From the NCBI GenBank assembly GCA_946894095.1, contig OX335657.1, positions 2,232,001 through 2,296,000 of the forward strand: DNA of 64,000 bases. The letters are read 5' to 3'. The stretch is from Incurvaria masculella. Lineage: Eukaryota > Arthropoda > Insecta > Lepidoptera > Incurvariidae. Under the pieces are notes generated by a model. That model saw only the letters and a program-made list of their open reading frames with translations. It did not search any database and was not told the DNA's origin. Shown here piece by piece: positions 55,020 to 64,000 of this stretch (position 1 is the stretch's first letter; each line of letters opens with the position of its first letter). Made by a program: the position numbers and the translations under genes.

Positions 55020-55212
55020 ACGGAGGCGTTGGGGTCGAGCTGGGAGTTGGCTTGCGAGTTGGACTGCGCGTCGGGCGAGCGGCGCAGGCGCAGCAGAGAC
55101 ACGCCCGACTGGCTCGCGGGCGCCGCGAAGCTGTCCGGCGGCATGACGGCGAGCATCTGCGCTATTTTGCCCTTCAGCTCGTCAATCTCCTTGTCCTGTG
55201 TCGATATCAGTC
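54977..55212 (-). CDS. MACO1: macoilin last coding exon
   Basis: Acceptor ccttcgcag; GLISTQDKEIDELKGKIAQ, MLAVMPPDSFAAPASQ, LDPNASVYTPKNPAMPC, stop TGA at 54979-54977. Confidence 0.94.
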
Positions 55213-58200
55213 CTGCGAAGGATAAAACGATCACTGTTACAGCGGGTCATCACTATTACATGCCCAATTAGGTCCCATGCCAGCAACATTCCCTAATGAG
55301 CACCAACTGGATGGAAAATATGGACCATTTTTAATTGTCCACCTAATAGGGAAAAGAGACCTACAGCTTTACATGGATTCCAAACAGAGGACTAGTTTGC
55401 AGCCGTAATGAAATGCACTTTACAAACTCAGAAAGGTCTTTTAGTATTCTTAAATAGGTTGTTTAAGTCAGTGTCCAAACAGTTTTTAAATTGATTAACA
55501 TTATTTGCGTTGATTATGACCTCGGGGAGTTTGTTCCAGTCCTCTGTAAAGTGCTTGCGTACATTAATCTTGCGCTCTGTTGTGTCCAGTTTCAAGCTGT
55601 GACCACGTAGTTGAGGGTTTTTGTTAAGACTGAACAGCTCTAGCATGGCTTGGCAGTTGTAGTTGCCTGTTAGCATTCTGTACACCTCGATTAGGTCACC
55701 TCGTCTTCGTCTTTGTTCTAGAGACGGTAATTTAAGGATCTTGAGTCGGTCTTCGTAGGAAATGTTTTTCAATTAATGTGGGATTTTTGTAAATTTGTTT
55801 TCTACCTTTTCAAGAAATCAACGTCCTTCGCGAAGTATGGTTGCCAAACTTTGAAAGCGCATTCTAGTAGGGGTCGCAACACTTGTAAATTTTTAGCATG
55901 ACTTCAGGGGTACGGTAGAGAAAGGATTTTCTGATGACGTACATTCAAGAGTTGTCCCTTTTTTTACTATCTTCGTGATGTGGTGTTTCCACTTCAAGTC
56001 ATGGTTCACCAGGACCCCCAAGTTTCTTTGTTGATACAAATAAAAGAAATTCAATGTATAGTTCACCTTCGCGTATCTGCAGCTGGCGCTTGGCCTCGCC
56101 CAGCGCCGAGAACAGGTCGAGCTTGATGCGCGTCTCGGCGGAGAGCGAGCGCTCGAGGTGCGACGCGCGCTCCTTGAGCACGGCGAGCGCGGACGCGAGC
56201 TGCTGCCGCTGGTGGCTCGCGTCCTCCGCGCCCGCCGCGCCCTCCGCGCCGGCCGCCTCGCGCCACCGGCACTCCAGCGCCGACGCCTGCGGGCCCAGAG
56301 CGGGGGGGGGGGGGACTCTTTAAGGTTGGCCCGTAAGCATCAGAAAATTCCACTCCCCATATAAACGTAGTTCACAAATCATTTGAAAAGTACTCTTCTA
56401 ATTTAGTATCAATATCAAGGAACAAATATCTGTGGCTGCATGTTTTTGTTTTTTTTCCGTATAAGGATCCTTGGTCAAACCATAGAGAAAACAAAATCTG
56501 TATGAAATTTTTCTTTTTGCTTTAATTTGATTTTTGGTTAAGATTTAAAAAAAAAAAAAACAAAAACGTGCAGATATTCGTTACAGAATACTAGATATTG
56601 AATATCAATTTAACAGTTTTAAAGTTATTAGTAAACTACGTTTGTATTGGGAGCATAGCTTACGGGCCGTTCTTAAGGGGGTGATAACAGCCGATTGCAT
56701 TCAGGGGGGGGGGGGTTACCGGCGTAAGATGTGAGAAAATATGCGAGGGAATTTGATTAATTCTGAACCAATCAGAAGGGGACAGCTATAATTTAAAGAT
56801 AAATCTCTAACTAAAAGTCTCGGGTGCTTTGTATTCTCATTTTAGACAAATATCCACAAAGTTTCATAAAAAAGTTTGAAGGCAAAATTTTAGCGTCAGC
56901 TATTTAGCGATATAGGTTGTAAATATAGCTAGAGCATTAATGCATCTTTCACCTTTATGAAATTTAAAAAATATTTATTTTTAAAATTAATTAAATATGG
57001 CTCCACTTACCCCCTTATGGAACTGATTGCAATCAGGTGCTATAAGGCCCTTAATATTCAAACCGATGATCAACACTAAGGAATCAACTCACCGAATCGA
57101 TTTTTTATGGAACCTGACATGAATGGCTAATACCACACAACTACCGTTACGATGTTAGCCAAACACACCAAATTCCCGAAGCAATTCGGTTCAATGCTAG
57201 GACCTTACCTTTATGAACACGGCTATATTGAACTGAATGGAAAACACGAACAATTTTTCAATGCCTCTTCAACCATAATTTCGTCCAACGTGGTGGTACC
57301 AACTCGGGCGGACTTAACCCTACAAACTATTCAGGGAAGGGTACGGACAGTTTTACATGGCCTCCGAACCATGGAACAGCTCGCATTCGCAACGAAATGC
57401 TCTTATCCAACTTAGAAAGGGAAGTGGTGCAAGATCGGCGTGAGGATTTGGTTTCTGCGCAGCTGCTGGCGCTTGGAGGCGAGTAGGTCACGATCCGTTC
57501 CGTGTAGTATAGCATTCTACAACAATCTTGTAAGTATATTAATTATTAGTCTTGAGGAAGTTATAAGAGCATTTTTCTAGTTGTGAACTCTACCACCTAG
57601 TAATATATAGTTGATACTTACTGATATGTTTCAATATTTACTCACTAAATATATACAAATCACAACCTAAAACTGCCTGACATTAATATTGAAATAACAG
57701 CCATTTGCACAACAGTTCGATTCATGTCAGGCCGAGACTTTACCTCAAGCATTCAACTTGTGTTCACTTCACTTACAAACTAGTTCACATTGGTTGATCA
57801 CAAAGAACATTATCAAGAGCAAACTCCTGAATACCATAATGACATCTTATTCTAAATAAATAGGTATATATAATCTAAGTTATTCGGGTGCAAAGAGCCA
57901 TCGTCACGGAATGTCATGCATGAATCGTCGACGATACACCAAGGAGGACGCACCTGCTGCGCGGCGGCGGCGAGCTCCCGCTGTAGCTGCGAGTTGCGGT
58001 CGCGCGCGCGCTGCAGCTCGCGCCGCAGCGCCGCCGCCTCCGCGTCCGCCGCCGCGCGCCGCGACCGGCACCACTCGCCGCCGCAGTCGCCCGTCCTGTC
58101 GCACCGGGCACAGTTCAAATCCGCTCGCATCCGGAACAGTTCTATCTAACTTTAGGCTGGCCTTCCCGCTCAACTCCCCATACAGACGTGGAAAGGAGAT

Positions 58201-61200
58201 CATGCGCATATTTCTTGTCGGAGATCCAAAATTATACTCAAAACTGCTTTTATTTTAATCAATAATTACTCAACGAAAAAGTAAAAACATCTTAAAAATG
58301 TTTGTCATCAGACCTAGCTTGTTTCATGAAGATTTACAATTGATTTGGTTTTCGTTTGATTTTTACTACAGCGGTCGTGATTTACTTTTAGCTATAAGAC
58401 GTTTTGTAATTGAAATTTTCGTAAAACTTACAAAACCAAACGCTATCCGCATTGTCTGCTTTGTGGACATGTTGCATCCTCCTCATCATGGAGCCTGTAT
58501 TTTTCTTTGAAACAAAGAAGGTCCCAGAGCGTAATAGCACGGTTTTGTTCCGTGCCCATGAATGAGTTAGTCCTGTCGGTAAGGGCAACCTTAAGGAGGT
58601 GTGTGCGTTAAAGTACATGGCGCCACAGTTGTTCGTAGTTATTTCTGTTATAGTACGCCTGTTAAAGGGAGCGATCGTACCATATGGTTGAAGGGATCTT
58701 TCATTGTACCTTCAGACAATTTATCATCTCTGCCTATCCCTGGGGTAAACAGTGTGATGTAACATCACATCATGCTAACGTTATGCAGGACATTCTCCAT
58801 GGAGATCATAGTACACAGAAAGTGATGCCTAGTTAGAGTTGGAGTCTCTATGTACTCCAGGAACTTTAGCCTTAAATCAGCACTTAGAAAAACATTAAAT
58901 CCGAAATGTTTTTTTTTTCTCATAAACGTAGTATTTCATGTGGACATGTGTACATTAAGTTTGCAACATTTTGGGGGGTCCGGAAGATAGAAATAAAATA
59001 TGAAATATGTTTAAAAAATGATATCTCCTAAACAAATATTTAGAAATGTTATTTAAAAATGTTATATGTTAGCTAATTTTAGGTGTAATATTACTGTGAA
59101 TTTGCAACAATTTCTTATTTACGGAACTGTGTAAATTATTTTTTTTGTACTTTTAATATCTGTAATATTTAATATCTGCAAAGCATATAATGAAAATTCT
59201 ATTTTATTTTCTGAAATTGGAAACTGACCGCAAACTCTATATTCTGTGAAATTTGTAAAATGTTGCAAATATTAGAAGCACACTTTTTTTTCATTTATAA
59301 TGTTTACATTCACACAAAAGCTAAACAAAAAATTCGAAATACGTATAAAATCTTTCGTTGTATAGTTTCTAAAGAATTTAATTTGCTTTTACATATTCTA
59401 GAAAGAAATATAGCAATAGCAAGTTAGGTTCGCGGCATAGATTTTTTTTAGTAAAAACATTTCCGTAATTACAAAATTGTTGCAAATTCACAGTTACATT
59501 ACGCCTTAAAAGACTGAGCCCCGGTTGCACGAAGAGACGGCCGAGTTAATCAATGTTCAAACGCGTCACTTTTAGTGATCCGCATAGAGTTCCTTCCATA
59601 CTGTCCACACAAAGTGACGTGTTTGATCATACTTTGACGTTGATTTTGATTTTTTGTCCTTTCGTGCACTCGGCCCTTAACTTATAAATTTTTTTAATAC
59701 CGTTTCTAAATATTTGTTTAGGAGATATATATTTTTTAATACATTTAAATTTTTTTTTTCTATCTTCCGGGCCCCGCTAAATGTTGCAAACTTAATGTAA
59801 GCATATGAACATGAAATTATATATTTCTGAGAAAAAAAAATTCATTTCGGATTTCATGTGCTTCTCAAACCGTATCTACCCCGGTCTAATGTGAAAATGT
59901 CCAACACCATATAAATTTTGACTAGATATTCTGTGGTTTTACTTCTTCAAGCTGTCAAAGTCAAACTCGGACTTCTGATTTGTATTAAAACGCAAAGTTG
60001 GTGTAAACGGCAACTTCAACGTATTTACAGTGACGGTAAGTAAGCTGTCAAATCATACTCTCACTCGCAAATGTTGGTTCGCTTAACTTTCTTCGCACTT
60101 CAATTTCTCCATACATTTGAAAACCCCAGTCGATCAGTTCGGCGTAAACGCCAATTTAGGTGACAACTGGGACTAGGTGCTCTGATACCTCAAGTTAAGG
60201 CATGATTTCCACATGTAAACAAATCGTGAATATCGCTCACTTGGCCTGATTCTGCCTCTGCTGCTGCTGGCGGTGCGCGGCCTGCAGCTGCCGCTCGGCG
60301 CTGCTGCGCCGCTGCCGCTCCTCGCCGAGCCGCCGCTCCAGCGCCGCGCGCTCGCCCGTGCGCCACCCCGTCAGCGACGTCACCCTGCCGACACGGACCC
60401 AGCCGTACAGTCATCAGTTGCATCGACTTGCCGTCGGCGGGGCATGGCCCGCGGCCGCTACTTGGCACACTACACGACTAACACTTTACCTGTGTGCCAG
60501 CATATTGCCATCGTCAACAAAATGCGAATACCAACCTCGTTGCAGCAACATAAAAAATTCGACATAACAGTGGTTATTGTTGCAATCAAGAAGAATTGTA
60601 CAAGCATTCAATCATCAAGGATTAAGACAGTAGCTGCAGTGCCATTCAGTGCTCAGTGATCCAACATTCAAGCAAGGGTCGACCCTGGACCTGTGCACAA
60701 GGTTTTGTCAAGGAAAACCAATATCAAGAAGCCGAAAGGAGAACCAGCACCTGGATTATTTGGAGGTACCGTTTAAAAGAAAATGTATACAGTCCACTCC
60801 CTATTCTAAACCTCCAAAGGAAACATTTTGGTATGCACATGGGAATACAGCAGGTGGCGAAATTGGAAAACGCAATAACCACGAATGGTATGTTTTGCTG
60901 GTTAGCAGTATATTCGTAAGGTACTTCTTTTTAGATGACTCCTTCTTCAATTAATGTATCCTTGCTTCACGATCGATTATACATACATACATATTACATT
61001 CCTTGGAATAAGGGATGTACCTGCTTAGTACGAAAAAGGTGCATAAAAGAAGGCCAGTGCTAGCATTAGAACACGCTGCCTGCCTGACTGACTCACTTGG
61101 CCTGCAGCTCTGTGCGGCTTGTTTGGGCGCACAGTAGGGCCAGAAGAACTGGGAGAAAATTGGAGAGGCGTACGTCTAGCAGTGCACGCAAACACGCTGA

Positions 61201-61516
61201 CTGACTCACTTTGCCTACGACGCTGTGTGCGCTTGTTTGGGCGCACAGTAGGGCCAGGAGAACCGGGAGATAATTGGAGAGGCGCACGTCCAGCAGTGGA
61301 CGCGAACACGCTGACTGCCTGACTGACTCACTTGGCCTGCAGCTCTGTGTGCGCCTGGCGCAGCTGCGCGTGGTCGTGGCGGCGCGTGCGCTCCGCCGCC
61401 TGCGCCGCCGCCAGCGCGCGCCGCAGCTCCGCCTCGCCGGCGCGGCACGTCGCCAGCTCCGCGCGCAGCCGCCGCGCCTCCTCCGAGCGCGAGCGCGCCT
61501 CCCGCGAGCGCTCCTT
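54977..61516 (-). CDS. MACO1: macoilin, C-terminal coiled-coil part (last 5 exons; 5' part outside window)
   Basis: Five minus-strand exons, 61516-61332, 60384-60241, 58095-57954, 56286-56067 and 55212-54977, join in phase into 927 nt (308 aa and TGA). The sequence is an Arg/Glu/Ala-rich coiled coil. It ends with macoilin-specific motifs: SLSAETRIKLDLFSALGEAK, LISTQDKEIDELKGKIAQ, LAVMPP and LDPNASVYTP. Macoilin is a conserved membrane protein of ER/neurons, with several N-terminal membrane helices and this cytoplasmic coiled coil. The membrane part must lie beyond 64000 because no further exon is seen to the right. The exons are extremely GC-rich. The C-terminus ends soon after LDPNASVYTP, as in other macoilins. 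A minus-strand AATAAA (54717-54712) gives a short candidate 3' UTR. Confidence 0.92.
55245..55435 (-). mobile_element. SINE fragment in macoilin intron
   Basis: GGTCCCATGCCAGCAACATT, ACTGGATGGAAAATATGGAC and GAAATGCACTTTACAAACTC. Confidence 0.7.
55430..55790 (-). pseudogene. CR1-like LINE RT C-terminal remnant
   Basis: Minus frame NISYEDRLKILKLPSLE, QRRRRGDLIEVYRMLTG, LRGHSLKLDTTERK, EDWNKLPEVIINA: the typical end of RT proteins in CR1-type elements. 5'-truncated. Confidence 0.85.
56067..56286 (-). CDS. MACO1: macoilin exon (SLSAETRIKLDLFSALGEAK)
   Basis: Acceptor ggcccgcag; ASALECRWREAAGAEG, QLASALAVLKERASHLE, then the signature motif and QLQIRE before GTGAAC (phase 1). The pyrimidine tract upstream is a run of C. 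Confidence 0.93.
56320..56676. mobile_element. TTAA MITE family 3
   Basis: TTAAGGTTGGCCCGTAAGC and the inverse TAGCTTACGGGCCGTTCTTAA-type end; palindromic CCCCATATAAACGTAG inside. A fragment follows copy A at 31841. Confidence 0.85.
56673..57054. mobile_element. TTAA MITE family 4, sharing TTAA with family 3
   Basis: TTAAGGGGGTGATAACAGCC and the inverse end TGATTGCAATCAGGTGC with TTAA at 57051. One end is also seen near 36935. Confidence 0.72.
57098..57440 (-). mobile_element. SINE copy in macoilin intron
   Basis: GGAACCTGACATGAATGGC, CACACAACTACCGTTACGA, body and GAAATGCTCTTATCCAAC. Confidence 0.82.
57954..58095 (-). CDS. MACO1: macoilin exon (coiled coil with CGGEWC)
   Basis: Acceptor tgcgacag; TGDCGGEWCRSRRAAAD, ALRRELQRARDRNSQL, ELAAAAQQ, donor GTGCGT, phase 2 in and 0 out. 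A TTAA-type element starts about 55 bases upstream on the minus strand. Confidence 0.9.
58151..58594 (+). mobile_element. TTAA MITE family 2, diverged copy D
   Basis: GGAGATCATGCGCATATTTC, CTACAGCGGTCGTGATTTAC; right TTAA intact, left one mutated to TTTAGG. Confidence 0.8.
58880..59868. mobile_element. large fold-back element with nested MITE
   Basis: Arms 58890-59120 and 59475-59868 (interrupted) are inverse: AAATCCGAAATG, ATCTCCTAAACAAATATTTA and TGAATTTGCAACAATT all have inverted partners. Confidence 0.85.
59518..59676 (+). mobile_element. Harbinger-like MITE nested in the fold-back element
   Basis: GCCCCGGTTGCACGAAGAG to CTCGGCCC; right flank TTA, left flank TGA (one change). Confidence 0.86.
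59893..60175. mobile_element. copy of the 40927 MITE family, one end lost
   Basis: GATATTCTGTGGTTTTACTT, AAGCTGTCAAAGTCAAACTC and the end AATTTAGGTGACAACTGGGA. Confidence 0.78.
60241..60384 (-). CDS. MACO1: macoilin exon (coiled coil, Gln-rich end)
   Basis: Acceptor gtcggcag; VTSLTGWRTGERAALE, ERQRRSSAERQLQAAH, then a Gln run and NQA before donor GTGAGC, phase 2 on both sides. Confidence 0.88.
60935..61040 (-). mobile_element. single arm of the 32200-33300 inverted-repeat element
   Basis: CTTGCTTCACGATCGATTAT, CATTCCTTGGAATAAGGGAT and GCTTAGTACGAAAAAG. Confidence 0.7.
61074..61332 (-). repeat. macoilin donor-edge tandem duplication (2 extra copies)
   Basis: Blocks beginning at about 61074 and 61195 repeat the exon end and donor region of the macoilin exon (GACTCACTTGGCCTGCAGC in plus orientation) plus about 90 bases of intron. 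The middle copy has mutated exon bases but keeps the donor (minus GTGAGTCAG). Confidence 0.85.
61332..61516 (-). CDS. MACO1: macoilin exon (first seen; coiled coil)
   Basis: Minus strand after acceptor gtgtag: KERSREARSRSEEARRL to HTELQAK, ending AA before GTGAGT (phase 2). Its donor edge is repeated twice downstream at about 61195-61310 and 61074-61194. Confidence 0.88.
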
Positions 61517-61599
61517 CTACACGCCGACACCAACATTCAGCCCTGTTTACATTTGCTTTGCATTTGAGGATTTTAAATCTTACTTAAAGCATTACACTA

Positions 61600-61825
61600 G
61601 TTTACAAAATTTAAATTTTTGTCTGTTGCCGCGAATTTCATAGTGGTTGTTGTATGCTTATGATGTGTACCTTAAAAATGTTTGTGCAGCTCAAGTTATT
61701 TTATTGTTGATTTTCATCATTAGTGTTTTGATAATGTCAGGGAATCCTAGTGTGGGGGTTATGAATCAAACTGTATGTGAAATGCATTTTTGGTAAAATA
61801 AAGAATTATTATTATTAAAAATGAC
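61600..61825 (+). mobile_element. probable LINE 3' end
   Basis: Ends GGTAAAATAAAGAATTATTA with a TTA run like the LINE tail at 33160; body not recognised. Confidence 0.4.
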
Positions 61826-62360
61826 GATGGCTTTTTACACCTGAATAATTTAGATCATAATTCCTATTAATTTAGAATAAGATGTCATTATAGTAGTCAA
61901 GAGTTTGCTCCTCACCAATGTATATAATGTTCTTATAATAATGTTCTTTGTGAGCAGTAGTAATCAATCAATCACTGTAAACTAGTTTGTAAGTATCACT
62001 GGAAAAAAAAAGAAAAAAATAATAATACAATGACCAACCTGACGAAGTTTCTTGTCGGCTCTTCTTCGCCAGAAGTAATCGAACCGACAGGAAAAAAAAA
62101 ATGACGAATCCGAGTGTGTAATATACATATAATGGAGGAAATAAAGAAACTGAAACTGAAACTGAAAAAAAAAAATGTGTGTCTAAATTTTCTGCAATAT
62201 GAGTACTTCAAGAAAAAGTTGTGTAAATGATCTAAATCATTTTTGCTACATATGTCGAGAATATACACTCCATAATTGTAGAATATCTGTATCAGAGTTC
62301 ATTAAAAATACCTATTTTCTGTATTTTGGGATATTCATGGATAAAAATGAGAAGTCTTGG
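61826..62360. other. macoilin upstream intron sequence
   Basis: AT-rich with A-runs; no further macoilin exon seen. Confidence 0.5.
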
Positions 62361-62367
62361 GTACCTG

Positions 62368-63312
62368 CAGCGGGAGCACAAATAATTTTATCCAGCCGAC
62401 AAACTTACGTACATAGGCTTTATCTTGTGTGCGGGACACTTGTCGCCAACCGGTAGCATAAACAATGTTATGTCGAATGAGATTGTCAAAATAAACCCAC
62501 ACCATAGACAAATCTCTACAAAGAATAAATTTTGTCCATTTGTGGAAGCACAAATAAATTTAATCCTACTAATTTGACGTTTATTGAAGATAATTTTGTC
62601 ACCACCACAGGGAGAATGTGTTAAATTCTGGAAGGAGGTGTTTGTTCGTGTTACGAATATGTGCGTATGTTGTGGAGATGGCACAGGCGTTTGTTAAAGT
62701 TTTCATGGTTCAAAGACAGGGACAAGCGGCAATGAGAGCGAAAGATGGATGGGTTTGTTTGGGCAAAAACGGTCCCATTCCGTCCTGTACTTTCCCTTAT
62801 AGGAAGGAATCAGGCGGAACGGCATAGAGCAACGCTCCAGCCTGAACGGGAAAACGAAAAAAGTGCAGAGATGAACGTCACATTGACATTAGACAAACTA
62901 CAATCCTTCTAATCTCACAAGGCAAATGCGCTAAACCAAGCAATTTTTGTCTAAATTCATTAAAATGTACTTGATTGTCAATCTATAGGAAATTCAATTA
63001 GAAATAACTTAGTTGTAGGCGATTTGTAGGAATTTAAATTGTGTTCGCCGCTATTTTGTAAAACGGTATTTCTTGCTCCTTGCACTGAATATCACGGAGC
63101 AGTCTGAGCGAACACAGCCAGGGTCGGGAGGTTTTCAGTGACAGTTGTTGTGGACAAAACAGTGGGTGTTGCCACCCTGTATCGAGGTAACACTCGACCT
63201 TGATAAATTAATCGAGCTCCCCATTTGTAATATCACAGTTGATAAAAACCCTGGACAAAAGTTTTTATCCCTCTAGCTTGACAAGTGTCCACTTTCATTT
63301 GTGCTCCCGCTG
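62368..63312. mobile_element. 945-bp element with CAGCGGGAGCACAAA ends
   Basis: CAGCGGGAGCACAAAT and its inverse ATTTGTGCTCCCGCTG; no transposase frame inside. Long form of the 21568 MITE. Confidence 0.78.
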
Positions 63313-63591
63313 CTGATTGTGTTTGTAAATCGTGAGAGATTTGAATCTTTTATTGATTTGGAATTGATTTAATCTTATATTAAGATTTGAATATTCTTTG
63401 AATTTATGTATTTTTTTTTTTTGTTCATAAAGTATCTGAAACTCAAAAACTAGAGCTGATCAATCATATATTTGAACTAAGCATGCCATGTGTAGTTAAC
63501 AACAACAAAAAATTTACCGGCAACAGATACATTGTAAACTAGTATTATTTTTCAATTTACATTGCTTTTTGTCCAGTCTTAAATGTTTATA

Positions 63592-63882
63592 AACCGGCCA
63601 AGTGCGAGTCGGACTCGCACACAAAGGGTTCCGTACCATCGTACAAGATTTAACACAAAAAAAAACACGTTTTTTGTATGGGACCCCCCTTTAATTTTAA
63701 TTATTTTTTTATTTTACCTATTTGTTGTTACAGCGGCAAAATAAATACACAATCTGTGAAAATTTCAGCTGCCTACCTGTTACGGTTCATGAGATACAGC
63801 CCTGTGACGGACGGACGGACGGACAGCGGAGGCTTAGTAATAGGGTTCCGTTCTCACCCTTTGGGTACGGAACCCTAAAAAT
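63592..63882 (+). mobile_element. Lep1/MINE-like element with (ACGG)n
   Basis: ACCGGCCAAGTGCGAGTCGG to GGGTACGGAACCCTAAAAA; close to the 13722 copy. Confidence 0.82.
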
Positions 63883-64000
63883 GGAATCAACATCGTAGGC
63901 GGTTGTAATTTTTTACCCAGCTATGAAATTCAAGCTGGGATAACAAATAAGAAGATATTATTAGATATCGAAACAAACGTATTAGGGTGCATAATTTGAT

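Noticed and set aside
57152..57415. 87-codon frame
   Set aside because: Lies entirely in an inverse SINE copy; the same peptide pattern recurs in other SINE copies (for example 48501 and 52816).
60649..60954. 101-codon frame between macoilin exons
   Set aside because: No motif, intronic, and it runs into a single transposon arm.
61093..61536. 147-codon minus-strand frame as a separate Arg-rich protein
   Set aside because: Wrong-frame shadow of the GC-rich macoilin exon and its duplicated donor region.
1..64000. A cooperating multi-gene system (defence, biosynthesis or similar)
   Set aside because: The three genes belong to unrelated animal families; nothing in order, strand or spacing ties them together.

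Overview
The window is nuclear DNA from an insect, almost certainly a moth or butterfly (Lepidoptera). The genes are split into many small exons with GT-AG introns. Exons are often very GC-rich inside AT-rich introns. The dispersed repeats look lepidopteran: a tRNA-derived SINE with at least 14 pieces, an element with tips close to CGGCCAAGTGCGAGTCGG and ACGG tetranucleotides, an RTE-like tail ending AAGTCGGTTAA, and the CCCGGAGGGGTAGGCAG repeat.

Layout. (1) 1-9130: repeat-rich DNA upstream of, or in, a long intron of the first gene; no exon seen. (2) 9131-38275, plus strand: 27 exons of a large cell-surface receptor. All splice phases agree over 4,367 coding nt (about 1,454 aa; the signal-peptide exon is missing). 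Its order is Ig, DB, FN3, DB, FN3, DB, FN3, FN3, Ig, Ig, DB, FN3, membrane segment, cytoplasmic tail. This is the Ig-like and fibronectin type-III protein family of C. elegans igdb genes. (3) 39.2-42.9 kb: repeat-filled intergenic DNA. (4) 42943-46409, plus strand: a complete four-exon MADF-BESS transcription factor of 257 aa. (5) 46.4-54.9 kb: mostly unique AT-rich DNA with two SINEs and one fold-back element. (6) 54977-61516, minus strand: the last five exons of macoilin (C-terminal coiled coil, 308 aa); its membrane N-terminus lies beyond 64000. (7) 54507-55019: a compact CRE/CCAAT/YY1-type promoter-like cluster, with a possible tiny two-exon gene antisense to the macoilin end.

The three genes are unrelated in function: a surface receptor, a nuclear DNA-binding factor and an ER/neuronal membrane protein. 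They do not form a system.

The most unusual structure is at the last extracellular exon of the receptor. An 84-bp segment spanning the splice acceptor and the start of that exon has been copied into a 12-unit tandem array, with nine additional acceptors all in frame. The preceding exon can also be read through its donor into a LINE remnant without a stop for 218 codons, which would give a tail without the membrane anchor. Macoilin shows a parallel small duplication of an exon donor edge. Transposable elements repeatedly lie 25-60 bp from splice acceptors.
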